NCBI GenBank assembly: GCA_052386745.1
Contig: JBQTJW010000020.1
Location: 53,515-117,514 of the forward strand
Direction: 5' to 3'
From: Panacagrimonas sp052386745
Lineage (GTDB): Bacteria; Pseudomonadota; Gammaproteobacteria; Nevskiales; Nevskiaceae
Length of the DNA: 64,000 bases
A program made the translations under genes and the position numbers. This document shows positions 53,721 through 61,776 of this stretch, piece after piece (position 1 is the first letter of the stretch; each line of letters starts with the position of its first letter). Below the pieces are notes generated by a model. That model was given only the letters and a program-made list of their open reading frames with translations. It had not been told where the DNA came from and ran no database searches.

Positions 53721-54911
53721 ATGGCCGGCGCGGTGGAACAGGTGATGGCGGTCACGGCGATGAACCTGCGGACGGTGCCGTCGCGCCTCGGCGCCTCCAT
53801 GGTCATCGTGGTGGGCATCGCGGGCGTGGTCGGCGTGCTGGTGGCGCTGCTGGCGATGGCCGAAGGCTTTCGCGCCACGCTCACCTCCACCGGCCGCGCC
53901 GACCGCGTGCTGGTGCTGCGCGGCGGCGCCAACGACGAACTCTCCAGCGTGATCTACCGCAGCCAGGTGCCCACCATCGAGCAGGCACCGGGCGTTGCCC
54001 GCGATGCCGACGGGCGCCCGCTCGCCACCGCCGAGGTGTTCATGCTCACCAGCCTGCCGCGCCGCGGCGCCACCGCGCCCACCAACGTGGTGGTGCGCGG
54101 CACCGGCCCCAACGTGCTGGCGGTGCGGCCCGAGGTGCACCTGGTGGAGGGCCGCCTGTTCCGCACCGGCGTGCGGGAGATCGTGGCGGGGCGTGGCGCG
54201 GCACGGGAATTTGCCGGGCTCACCGTGGGCCAGGTGGTGCCGGTGCGCGGCGGCGACTGGACCGTGGTGGGCGTGTTCGAGTCCGGCGGCAACGTGCACG
54301 AGTCGGAGATCTGGGCCGATGGCGAGGCGCTGATGTCGTCCGCCAACCGTGGCGCGCCCACGTCGGTGGTTGCGCGGCTGGAATCGGCCGACGCGCTGCC
54401 GGCGTTCAGGGACGCGCTGGCCGCGGACCCGACGATGACGGTGGACGCAGTGTCCGAGCCCCGGTACTACGCCTCGCGCTCGGAAAAGCTCGCAAGGCTC
54501 ATCAACGGCCTGGGTTATTTCGTTGCGGGCGTGATGGCCGTCGGCGCGCTGTTCGGCGCGCTCAACACCATGTACGCCGCGGTGTCCACGCGCAGTGTCG
54601 AGATTGCCACGCTGCGCGCCATCGGCTTCACGCCGGGGCCGGTGGTGGTGTCGGTCATGATCGAATCGCTGCTGCTGGCGCTGGCCGGGGGCGTGCTGGG
54701 CGCGCTGATCGCCTACGCCCTGTTCAACGGCTACACCGTGTCCACGCTCAACGGCCAGACGTTCAGCCAGGTGGCGTTCGACTTCCGCGTGACACCGGCG
54801 CTGCTGGCGCAGGGCGTGCTCTGGTCGGTGGTCATCGGCGCGGTCGGTGGATTCTTCCCCGCCCTTCGAGCCGCGCGGGTGCCGGTGGTGGAGGCGCTGC
54901 GCGCCAGCTGA
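53721..54911 (+). CDS. MacB/FtsX-type ABC permease (second of pair)
   Basis: 396 residues. Same layout as its neighbour: N-terminal helix (SMVIVVGIAGVVGVLVALLA), periplasmic domain (VLAVRPEVHLVEGRLFRTGV), and FtsX helices (MAVGALFGALNTMYAAVSTR, SVEIATLRAIGFTPGPVVVS). Starts 3 nt after the first permease. Sequence differs enough that the two are not a recent duplication. Last gene of the his-lipoprotein-exporter run. Confidence 0.9.
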   Translation: MAGAVEQVMAVTAMNLRTVPSRLGASMVIVVGIAGVVGVLVALLAMAEGFRATLTSTGRADRVLVLRGGANDELSSVIYRSQVPTIEQAPGVARDADGRPLATAEVFMLTSLPRRGATAPTNVVVRGTGPNVLAVRPEVHLVEGRLFRTGVREIVAGRGAAREFAGLTVGQVVPVRGGDWTVVGVFESGGNVHESEIWADGEALMSSANRGAPTSVVARLESADALPAFRDALAADPTMTVDAVSEPRYYASRSEKLARLINGLGYFVAGVMAVGALFGALNTMYAAVSTRSVEIATLRAIGFTPGPVVVSVMIESLLLALAGGVLGALIAYALFNGYTVSTLNGQTFSQVAFDFRVTPALLAQGVLWSVVIGAVGGFFPALRAARVPVVEALRAS

Positions 54912-54937
54912 GCTTCGGATTTGGGGACGCTTCAGCC

Positions 54938-56506
54938 TCAAGGGCTGGCGTCTTTCTCGGGCAGGATGTCGGCCAGGAGCTTTTCCAGCGCATCGAAGCC
55001 CGCGGGCTTGACCAGGTGATGCCTGAACCCCGCCGCGGCCGTCGCCCGCAGGTCCTCGGGCTGACCCCAGCCCGTGAGCGCGATCAGGATGACGCCGGCG
55101 CACCCGGGAAGCGCCTGGATGCGCCGGGCCAGTTCAAGCCCGTCCATTCCGCGCATGCCTATGTCGAGGATCGCGATGGTCGGGCTGAAACCCGCGAGCA
55201 CGTGCAGCGCCTCCTTCCCCGTGTATGCCGTGCGCACGCTGGCACCCAGCACCTGCAGGACTGCGGCGAGGCTGTCGGCCGCATCTTCGTTGTCGTCGAC
55301 CACCAGCACGCTGTGACGCTGCAGGACGGGCGCCGCGGCGGGTTCGGTGGCCGCCGGTTCCGGTGCGGGCGGCCGCTGTTCCAGCGGAATCCGCACGGTG
55401 AACTCGCTGCCGCGGCCCAGGCCCGGGCTGCTCACTTCGACGCTCCCGCCGTGCAGTTCCACGAGGCGCCGGACAATCATCAGCCCGATGCCCAGGCCGC
55501 CTTGCGCGCGATTGAAGTTCTGATCGGCCTGGGCGAACAGCTCGAAGATGCGCGCGAGCATGTCCGGCCGGATGCCGATTCCCGAATCGGTGATCGAAAC
55601 CAGGCCCAGTTCGCCGTCCACCCGGACGGCCAGCCGGATGCGTCCGCCGGATTCGGTGAACTTGGCGGCGTTGTTCAGGAGATTGGCGAACACCTGCGCC
55701 AGCCGCAGCGGGTCGGCGTGAAGCAGGATGGGTTCGGCCGGCAATTCCAGGATCAGCTGGTGTCTGGACGCATCGATCAGGGGCTGGCTGGATTCCACCG
55801 CGGTGCGGATGACGCTGGCCAGTTCCACCCATTCCCGGCGCAGCTCGATCTTGTCGCGGGTGATGCGTGACACCTCCATGAGGTCGTCCACCAGCCGCCG
55901 CAGGTTGCCCACCTGGCGCTCCATCATGCGGCCGATGCGCGCCACGGCGGCGTCGTCGCTCTCGGTCAGCCGCAGCAGCTGCAGCGCGTTGGTGATGGGC
56001 GACAAGGGGTTGCGCAGCTCGTGGGCGAGGATCGCCAGGAACTCATCCTTGCGGCGGTCGTTGGAGCGCAGCGCCTGCTCGGTGCGCTCGCGGCCCTCCA
56101 GGTGTTCACGGATCTGGTACTGGCGCGTTCGGGCGCGCAGGGCGGTCCGCACCGCACTGACGAGCGTGGAAACACGCGTGGGCCGCTCCAGCACCGTGAC
56201 GTTGCCCAGCATCGTGATGGCCTGCGCCACCATCGCCGAATCGGCGCCCGGCCTTGCGGAAACCAGCAGCGGCAGGTCCGACCAGGGGGGTTGTCGGGCC
56301 AGCCATTCGCCCAGGCTGCTGCGCTGATGCAGCGCCTCCTCGGCCAGCAGCAGCGCGCCCGCACCGGCATCGAGCGCATCGATCAGCGTGGCGAGACTGG
56401 CGCAGCTCACGCAGTCGATCCCCGCACGCGCGAGCATGGATTGCACGAGCTGCGCATCCTTGCGGGTGGGCGCCAGTGCCAGCACGCGCATCTCGGCGCC
56501 GGACAT
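54938..56506 (-). CDS. Hybrid histidine kinase with N-terminal pseudo-receiver
   Basis: 522 residues, no transmembrane helix, so cytoplasmic. Residues 1-125 look like a receiver fold that lacks the acceptor Asp (ALLLAEEAL in its place). HisKA follows with His162 in LAILAHELRNPLSPITNAL, then HATPase (NLLNNAAKF, DSGIGI, GGLGIGL), an Ala/Pro linker, and a true C-terminal receiver with Asp448 in AILDIGMRGMDGL. Start at the ATG at 56506, with GTG one codon earlier possible. It follows the KaiC homologue by 9 nt, so it is co-transcribed and probably reads KaiC state (inference). Confidence 0.92.
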   Translation of the reverse strand: MSGAEMRVLALAPTRKDAQLVQSMLARAGIDCVSCASLATLIDALDAGAGALLLAEEALHQRSSLGEWLARQPPWSDLPLLVSARPGADSAMVAQAITMLGNVTVLERPTRVSTLVSAVRTALRARTRQYQIREHLEGRERTEQALRSNDRRKDEFLAILAHELRNPLSPITNALQLLRLTESDDAAVARIGRMMERQVGNLRRLVDDLMEVSRITRDKIELRREWVELASVIRTAVESSQPLIDASRHQLILELPAEPILLHADPLRLAQVFANLLNNAAKFTESGGRIRLAVRVDGELGLVSITDSGIGIRPDMLARIFELFAQADQNFNRAQGGLGIGLMIVRRLVELHGGSVEVSSPGLGRGSEFTVRIPLEQRPPAPEPAATEPAAAPVLQRHSVLVVDDNEDAADSLAAVLQVLGASVRTAYTGKEALHVLAGFSPTIAILDIGMRGMDGLELARRIQALPGCAGVILIALTGWGQPEDLRATAAAGFRHHLVKPAGFDALEKLLADILPEKDASP

Positions 56507-56515
56507 CACCCGGCC

Positions 56516-58021
56516 CTAAGGTTGCGACGCCGATTTCTTAACGAGCGCCTCCTGGAAGATCGGCACCCCCGTGAGCACGCCGCGGAAATCGCGCAGTGGC
56601 TCGCCGACTTCGATGCGGCTCCGGAACATGCGGAACTCGCGGATGGTGCGCTCGTGCGCGCCACCCCGTTTCTTCACGACGGAAATGGCCTGCCGGACTT
56701 CGCCCTCGGCCTCGAAGTACCGCATCAGGATCACCGCGTCCGCGAGGTAACTGACATCCACCGGAGACACCATGCTGCTGCCGATCAGCCCCTGGTGCGC
56801 GCTGATGAGCAGTGTCGCCACGCCGGCATGACCGAGGTAGGTCAGCAGCTCGTGCAGCTGGATGATGAGAAACCGCTCGCCCGGCATGGCGTTGAGGTAG
56901 CCATTGAGGCTGTCGATCACGACCAGCGCGACGCCACCGTCCTCCACCTGGGTGCGAATCGAATGCACGAGCTCGCCCGGCGAGAGCTCTGCCGGGTCCA
57001 CCTGCTGGATGTAGACGAGCCCGGCGTCGACATAGGACTGTAGCTCGATACCGAGCTCGGCCGAGCGGCTGATCAGGGTGTGCCGGCTCTCGTCGAAAAT
57101 GTACATGGCGGACTTCTCGCCACGCTGTGCCGCGGCATGGACGAACTGCGCGGCAACGGATGATTTTCCCGTTCCCGCCGCGCCGGTGATCAAGGTGCTG
57201 GTGCCGCGTTCGATCCCGCCGCCGAGCAGCGTGTCCAGCGCCTCGACGCTGCTTTTCAGGCGGGTCTTGGCCGGAGCGTTGCGATGCTCGGTTGCGACCA
57301 GACGCGGAAACACGTCGATGCCGCCACGACGGATCCGGTAATCGTGATAGCCGCCGCGAAAGCGCACGCCACGATACTTCACCACGCGCAGGCGCCGCCG
57401 CTCCGCACCGTAATCCGGATTCATCTGCTCCAGCAGGAGCACGCCGTGCGCAATGCTCTGCACCTGCAGGTCGTGACTGGCCTGGGTGAGATCATCGAGC
57501 AGGAGCACGGTGCACTTGCGGCCGGAAAAGAAGTGCTTGAGCGCAAGGATCTGGCGCCGGTACCGCAGGGGGCTGCCGGCCAGCAGGCGCAGCTCGGACA
57601 GGGAATCGAACACGACCCGCTTCGGGTTGATGCGGTCCACCTCGTCCAGGATCGTGCGCGTGGTCTCGCCCAGTTCGACCTCCGACGGGTGGAACATCGT
57701 GTACTGGTCCTCGGGGCGCAGCGCCTCCTCGGAGGGCGTCAGCTCGCGCATGTTGATCGCCACCAGGGACCAGCCGTGGGAATGGGCAACCGCCTTGAGT
57801 TCCTCGATGGATTCCGAAAGCGTGATGTAGAGCGTGGATTCCCCCCGGCGTACCCCTTCCAGAAGGAACTGGAGCGCGAGAGTGGTCTTTCCCGAGCCGG
57901 GAATTCCCTGGGCCAGGTAAAGGCGGTCGGGGCGCAGGCCGCCGTCCAGAACGTCATCCAGGCCCTCGATACCGGTACCGGCATATGGCGTCGGAATGTC
58001 TCTCCTGGCTTGGTCCATCAT
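56516..58021 (-). CDS. Double-domain KaiC-like ATPase
   Basis: 501 residues from the ATG at 58021 with AGGGA upstream. Two RecA-like KaiC domains: CI Walker A IPGSGKTT (residues 40-47), Walker B VVFDSL (137-142); CII Walker A GAAGTGKSS (280-288), Walker B LVVIDSL (367-372). The catalytic acid pair is SE at 69-70 in CI and DE at 310-311 in CII, against EE in cyanobacterial KaiC. The site matching Ser431/Thr432 reads Ser424-Tyr425 in VDVSYLADAV, so autophosphorylation may differ. Followed by a hybrid kinase; no kaiA or kaiB nearby. Likely a signalling ATPase rather than a proven clock. Confidence 0.93.
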   Translation of the reverse strand: MMDQARRDIPTPYAGTGIEGLDDVLDGGLRPDRLYLAQGIPGSGKTTLALQFLLEGVRRGESTLYITLSESIEELKAVAHSHGWSLVAINMRELTPSEEALRPEDQYTMFHPSEVELGETTRTILDEVDRINPKRVVFDSLSELRLLAGSPLRYRRQILALKHFFSGRKCTVLLLDDLTQASHDLQVQSIAHGVLLLEQMNPDYGAERRRLRVVKYRGVRFRGGYHDYRIRRGGIDVFPRLVATEHRNAPAKTRLKSSVEALDTLLGGGIERGTSTLITGAAGTGKSSVAAQFVHAAAQRGEKSAMYIFDESRHTLISRSAELGIELQSYVDAGLVYIQQVDPAELSPGELVHSIRTQVEDGGVALVVIDSLNGYLNAMPGERFLIIQLHELLTYLGHAGVATLLISAHQGLIGSSMVSPVDVSYLADAVILMRYFEAEGEVRQAISVVKKRGGAHERTIREFRMFRSRIEVGEPLRDFRGVLTGVPIFQEALVKKSASQP

Positions 58022-58395
58022 GACTTTCCCTCCCTGGGAACAAGGCGCCGACGTGGCGACGTCGATCAGGTTTTGGTGGGCGCTTCCAGGCGCAAGCAAT
58101 TCCTTGGCCGAAGCCCCACCCCAATGGGTTCGTTTTTTTTTGGATTCTGGGAAGCGCGTTTGAATCCGCGCCTAATCAGTGACAAATGCTAGATGCCCGA
58201 AATCGTTGATCTTTTGCCCACTCCTTTCCAGGCATTGAAAGTTGCACACCCGCCGTTGATAGAGCCTTCAAAACGCCTGCCGCGAGTGTGGCATGTGCGC
58301 CGATGCCGTCCCCAATCCGGCGATCCGTGGCGGGCACGCGTCTGGCTCATGTAACCATCTTCGTTCGCAGAGGCTACGCAGGCCGGAGGTCGGAA
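58022..58395. promoter_or_regulatory. Divergent promoter region of kaiC-like operon and DUF4142 gene
   Basis: A 374-nt gene-free stretch. It includes a run of T residues around 58132-58141 followed by a hairpin-like GCGCG-N8-CGCGC near 58155-58172, and a relatively AT-rich part (58170-58260). Sequence GGCATTGAAAGTTGCA near 58232 resembles a sigma-54 site but has the wrong spacing by one base. Confidence 0.45.
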
Positions 58396-58914
58396 ATGAA
58401 CAGAATCGGAACACTCGCCCTGCTGTGCGCCTTGCTCGCCGGGGTCTCATCCCTTGCCGCCATGTCCACGCTCACCCGCGATGACAGCCGCTTTGTACTG
58501 GAAGCTTCCATGACCGGGCTGTTCGAGCTGGAAGCCAGCCGGGTTGCGCTGGACAAGACGGAGTCGAAAGCGATCGAGGCATTCGCCTCCACCCTCGTGC
58601 AGGACCATTCGATGGCCAACGCCAAGCTCGCCGAGATTGCCGAGATGAAGGGCGTCGCGGTTCCGCTCGACCTGGATAGGGATCGCGCCGCAAAGCTCCG
58701 GCAGCTGAGCGAAAGCACGGCCGGAGCGAATTTCGATGCGGCCTACCTGGATGCAATGAATCAGGCACACGAGGTGGCGCTGAACCTGTTCAGCACGGCG
58801 AGCCAGAGCGCCCGGGACAGAGACATCAAGCAGTTCGCGAAGAAGACGCTGCCGACCCTGGAAAGCCACGGCAAGGCTGCAAGCCAGCTCGATCGCACGC
58901 AGGCGCTCCGTTGA
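58396..58914 (+). CDS. DUF4142 family secreted protein
   Basis: 172 residues from the ATG at 58396 with a strong GGAGGT 9 nt upstream. Signal peptide (IGTLALLCALLAGVSSLAA). The mature part is a helical ferritin-like bundle: DDSRFVLEASMTGLFELEAS, AIEAFASTLVQDHSMANAKL, FDAAYLDAMNQAHEVALNLF and IKQFAKKTLPTLESHGKAA are the standard DUF4142 segments. Periplasmic; function unknown, often linked to stress. It faces ygfX with a 15-nt gap. Confidence 0.9.
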   Translation: MNRIGTLALLCALLAGVSSLAAMSTLTRDDSRFVLEASMTGLFELEASRVALDKTESKAIEAFASTLVQDHSMANAKLAEIAEMKGVAVPLDLDRDRAAKLRQLSESTAGANFDAAYLDAMNQAHEVALNLFSTASQSARDRDIKQFAKKTLPTLESHGKAASQLDRTQALR

Positions 58915-58929
58915 CATCGGTGGCTTGCG

Positions 58930-59382
58930 CTAAGGGTCTTCGTCCGGATTCTTCGCTGGTGGCACCCCCTGCGCCAGCTTCGCCCTGAGGCGGCGCAGGG
59001 CCTCGGGCGAACATTCGTCACCGAGAAGGATGCGGGTGAAACGTCGCTGCGAGGGGTCGCGGAAATTCAGGAAGATGACCCATTCGTTCACGCAGGTCTG
59101 CGGCAGCAGATCCAGTTCCACCCGCTCGCCGCTCGCCGTGGTTCCCAGCCACGGGCCCTCCGGAACCCAGCGGATGCGCTGCAGCGCGCGCGGCCCGTAG
59201 CCAAAGGCCGGATGCCGCCGCAACCACACCCACGAGACGGCGACGGCTGCGGCGACCACCATGAGTTCCGGACCCGATTTCATGGCGGCCGGAAGCGCCG
59301 CCAGCGGCAGGATGTGCAACCAGAACAGCACGTGATGGGCGCGGGCCGAGGGCTTGAGGGCGAGATCGACGGATTGCGTCAT
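58930..59382 (-). CDS. YgfX/CptA-like membrane protein
   Basis: 150 residues. Two N-terminal helices (HVLFWLHILPLAALPAAM and LMVVAAAVAVSWVWLRRHP) then a small soluble domain (WVPEGPWLGTTASGERVELD, RRFTRILLGDECSPEALRRL). Located directly after sdhE, the conserved position of ygfX (cptA), a membrane protein reported in E. coli to affect cell-division proteins. Sequence identity to the family is low by eye, so context carries weight. Confidence 0.75.
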   Translation of the reverse strand: MTQSVDLALKPSARAHHVLFWLHILPLAALPAAMKSGPELMVVAAAVAVSWVWLRRHPAFGYGPRALQRIRWVPEGPWLGTTASGERVELDLLPQTCVNEWVIFLNFRDPSQRRFTRILLGDECSPEALRRLRAKLAQGVPPAKNPDEDP

Positions 59383-59388
59383 GGCGTT

Positions 59389-59625
59389 TCAGCGGTGAAC
59401 GCGCAACTGCTCGATCAGGGCGGCATATTCGGCGGGCGCAATTGCATACCCCATGGCCCAGGACCAGATGTCCGGGTCCTCGACGGTCGCCAGCAGACGC
59501 ACGAACATCTCGCGCTCGGTATCGGGTGCCGAGGCATAGCGGTGCGCGTGATAGCGCGTCACCATCACGTCCAGTTCTTTCATGCCACGCCGGAGCAGAA
59601 ACAGCAGTCGCCGTTCGTCGTTCAT
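59389..59625 (-). CDS. sdhE: Succinate dehydrogenase assembly factor SdhE
   Basis: 78 residues from the ATG at 59625 with GGAG 12-15 nt upstream; an in-frame ATG at 59649 is possible. The essential RGxxE motif is in LRRGMKELDVMVTRYH, followed by FVRLLATVEDPDIWSWAMGY. SdhE promotes covalent FAD attachment to SdhA. It precedes ygfX by 6 nt, the usual gammaproteobacterial pair. Confidence 0.9.
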   Translation of the reverse strand: MNDERRLLFLLRRGMKELDVMVTRYHAHRYASAPDTEREMFVRLLATVEDPDIWSWAMGYAIAPAEYAALIEQLRVHR

Positions 59626-59718
59626 CCGCGCATTCTCCGCGATGCGCATCTGTGATGCAGCACCGCGCGGCACGGCCTCTACTTCGCCAAGCCATCTTGA
59701 GTACCGAAAAAACCAACC

Positions 59719-60492
59719 ATGAGCATCCATGCCGTGACCGCCAAGCTGGCCGTCCTCATCGACGCGGACAACGCCCAGCCCGGGCTGGCCGAGCCGCTGT
59801 TCGCCGAGATCGCCAAGTACGGCGTGGCGAGCGTCAAGCGCGTCTACGGCGACTGGACGCAGCCCAATCTCACGGGCTGGAAAAAGGGGCTGGCCGAGCA
59901 CGCCATCCAGCCCATGCAGCAGTTCGCCTACACCTCCGGCAAGAACGCGACCGACAGCGCCATGATCATCGACGCCATGGACCTGCTCTACACCAATCGA
60001 TTCGACGGCTTCTGCATCGTGTCGTCCGACAGCGACTTCACCCGGCTCGCCGCGCGCATCCGCGAGGCCGGCCTGAGCGTGTACGGATTTGGGGAACGCA
60101 AGACGCCGCAGGCTTTCGTGTCCGCCTGCGACAAGTTCATCTACGTGGACGTGCTGCGCGCGCAGGAAGAAAAGGAAAAGCCGGCCAAGGCCAGGAGCGC
60201 CAAGGAACTGCGCGGCGACACCAAGCTGGTCAGCCTGCTGCGCAACGCGATCGATGCCGCCTCGGACGAAGAAGGCTGGGCGCACCTGGGCGCGGTCGGG
60301 TCCTACATCGCCACGCAGTCGCCGGACTTCGATCCGCGGAACTGGGGCTTCAAGAAGCTCAGCGAACTCGCTCGCGCCATCGGCGTTCTGGAGACCGAGG
60401 AACGCAAGCGCCCCGACGGCCAGAAATCGCTCATGCTGCGCGACCGCCGCAAGACTTCGGCCGTGGCTGGCAAAGCGGAATCGGAGTCCTGA
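59719..60492 (+). CDS. NYN-domain ribonuclease-like protein with LOTUS/OST-HTH domain
   Basis: 257 residues. The N-terminal NYN (PIN-like, DUF88) domain has its acidic metal ligands in VLIDADNAQ (residues 13-20), NATDSAMIIDAMDLL and IVSSDSDFTRL (near 100-110). A basic linker (EEKEKPAKARSAKEL) leads to a LOTUS/OST-HTH domain (LVSLLRNAIDAASDEEGWAH, then GFKKLSELARAIGVLE). LabA-type relatives are thought to act on RNA. Cytoplasmic. It may be the only gene of its unit; the cold-shock gene starts 242 nt later. Confidence 0.92.
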   Translation: MSIHAVTAKLAVLIDADNAQPGLAEPLFAEIAKYGVASVKRVYGDWTQPNLTGWKKGLAEHAIQPMQQFAYTSGKNATDSAMIIDAMDLLYTNRFDGFCIVSSDSDFTRLAARIREAGLSVYGFGERKTPQAFVSACDKFIYVDVLRAQEEKEKPAKARSAKELRGDTKLVSLLRNAIDAASDEEGWAHLGAVGSYIATQSPDFDPRNWGFKKLSELARAIGVLETEERKRPDGQKSLMLRDRRKTSAVAGKAESES

Positions 60493-60734
60493 TCCTCACG
60501 TGTTCGGCTATGGATGATCTGCAACTTCCAGTCTTACGGTGCTCCGCCGATTCGACATCAGCCCTTGAAGGGCCTACCCTAGCGAGGCAGTCGTCTCAAG
60601 CTTGGTTTCCCCGGTTTCGTCCGGCCGTTCCCATATCGGCCTCACATGATCTCCTCGGCTAGCTTTCTTGATCGCTTGCATCGCGCAGGCCCAGGCCTGC
60701 CTGTCCATTCATTTTTTAGAGTAAGGAATTAGCT
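60493..60734 (+). promoter_or_regulatory. Long leader region of the cold-shock gene
   Basis: 242 nt between the NYN gene and csp. It contains GC-rich inverted repeats such as GCCCTTGAAGGGC (60562-60574) and CAGGCCCAGGCCTG (around 60687-60700), then a T-run and AAGGA Shine-Dalgarno (60724-60728). csp genes often have long structured leaders that control translation with temperature; the transcription start was not located. Confidence 0.45.
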
Positions 60735-60947
60735 ATGTCCGAGAAATCAACCGGTACCGTGAAGTGGTTCAATGACGCCAAGGGTTTCGGCTTCATCACC
60801 CCGAGCGCTGGCGGAGAAGACCTTTTTGCCCACTTCAAGGAAATCCAGGGCTCCGGCTTCAAGTCGCTGACGGAAGGCCAGAAGGTGGAGTACGTTGCCG
60901 CGCGTGGCCAGAAGGGCATGCAGGCCACCCAGATCCGGCCGCTCTGA
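60735..60947 (+). CDS. Cold-shock family protein
   Basis: 70 residues, single OB-fold domain. RNP1 is KGFGFITP and RNP2 DLFAHFKEI, with TGTVKWFNDAKGFGF at the start; the RNP2 histidine keeps the usual place (VFVHF in CspA, LFAHF here). It binds single-stranded RNA and DNA. AAGGA lies 6 nt before the ATG. A perfect hairpin follows the stop. Confidence 0.96.
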   Translation: MSEKSTGTVKWFNDAKGFGFITPSAGGEDLFAHFKEIQGSGFKSLTEGQKVEYVAARGQKGMQATQIRPL

Positions 60948-60965
60948 GCCGAACTCTGATCGGGC

Positions 60966-60994
60966 GCAGGATCGCGGTCCATCCGCGATCCTGC
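60966..60994 (+). terminator. Hairpin after the cold-shock gene
   Basis: A perfect 12-bp stem, GCAGGATCGCGG (60966-60977) with CCGCGATCCTGC (60983-60994), loop of 5 nt, starting 18 nt after the csp stop. There is no U-tract, so it may be a processing or stability hairpin rather than a true terminator. Confidence 0.5.
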
Positions 60995-61000
60995 TGCCGG

Positions 61001-61044
61001 ACAACACCCGCGGAATCGACGCAAGGTCGGATTGCGGGTGTTGT
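61001..61044. repeat. Second inverted repeat before the repeat-protein gene
   Basis: ACAACACCCGC (61001-61011) pairs perfectly with GCGGGTGTTGT (61034-61044), with a 22-nt loop. It lies 39 nt before the next start codon and could control its translation or be part of a paired structure with the preceding hairpin. Confidence 0.5.
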
Positions 61045-61083
61045 ATTCCGCTTCTTGAACGGCGTGCGACCGGAGTACTGTTG

Positions 61084-61623
61084 ATGAGTCCATCGCCGAC
61101 CCGGGCAACCGGGCGCAGCCGATCTGCCAGCAACCTCCCGGACCGCAAGTTTCGCGGAGTCGATGGCAAGATGTACCCCGCCGGGACATTCCTCGGCACT
61201 GACGGGCAATACCACCCTCGCGAATACTTCCTTGGTACGGATGGGCTCTACCACCCACCGGGCTATTACCTGGGAACGGACGGCCGTTACCATCACAAGG
61301 ACGAGGTCCTTTTTGACGACGGCAAGTATCGTCACAAGGACCAGTTTCGCGGGCAGGACGGTGTTTACTACCCCCTGTATTCCTTTCTAGGCGACGACGG
61401 TCGCTACCATCCCCCTGGCGCCTTCAAGGGACAGGACGGGAAGTACCATCCCCGCGGCTGCTTTCGCGGAACGGATGGGAAATACCATTACCCCGAATCA
61501 TTCATCGGCGATGATGGGGAGTACCACCTGCCCGAAGCGGTGCTGGGCCGCGGCGGCAAATACACGGTTCCCGAGGCCCTTGCCGACAAGGAACGTGAAA
61601 ACCGCAAGGGCGTCGACTGCTGA
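61084..61623 (+). CDS. Protein of eleven 13-residue tandem repeats, family not recognised
   Basis: 179 residues. A basic N-terminus (MSPSPTRATGRSRSASNLPD) with no signal peptide is followed by eleven uninterrupted repeats of exactly 13 residues (25-167), consensus GxDGxYHPxxxFL, such as GTDGLYHPPGYYL and GQDGKYHPRGCFR. The tail is charged (DKERENRKGVDC). Each unit would form a turn (DG) and a strand carrying Tyr-His-Pro, suggesting a beta-solenoid or hairpin array; the dense Asp, His and Tyr could bind metal or a polymer. I do not recognise a named family. It follows the cold-shock gene on the same strand after two hairpins. Confidence 0.8.
   Translation: MSPSPTRATGRSRSASNLPDRKFRGVDGKMYPAGTFLGTDGQYHPREYFLGTDGLYHPPGYYLGTDGRYHHKDEVLFDDGKYRHKDQFRGQDGVYYPLYSFLGDDGRYHPPGAFKGQDGKYHPRGCFRGTDGKYHYPESFIGDDGEYHLPEAVLGRGGKYTVPEALADKERENRKGVDC
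61156..61584 (+). repeat. Eleven 39-bp coding repeats
   Basis: 429 bp made of 11 units of 39 bp in frame, matching the protein repeats. Codons differ widely between units while the GxDGxYHP core is kept, so the expansion is old and selected at protein level rather than a recent slippage array. Confidence 0.85.
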
Positions 61624-61776
61624 TTGCGTATACCGGGTTCGCGCCCAGCGGTCCCTCGCCTGGCTTCACCCATCCGGACCGCGAGGTCTCATTGTCCGCC
61701 CGGCGCCGGCCCTGGGGCAGGCGCGCTTCCTTGGTGCGTGTCTGATGGGGCGCTGCCCGTCGCGACTCGCCTACGC

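Noticed and set aside
52440..55103. Open frame of 887 codons on the minus strand
   Set aside because: Antisense to the ATPase and two permease genes; low-complexity His/Arg/Gln composition, no recognisable domain.
52586..55870. Open frame of 1094 codons on the plus strand
   Set aside because: Runs out of frame through both permease genes and into the antisense of the hybrid kinase; Arg/Gly/Ala-rich with no domain.
58232..58247. Sigma-54-like promoter GGCATTGAAAGTTGC upstream of the DUF4142 gene
   Set aside because: The GG and GC elements are 11 bases apart instead of 10, and flanking bases do not fit.
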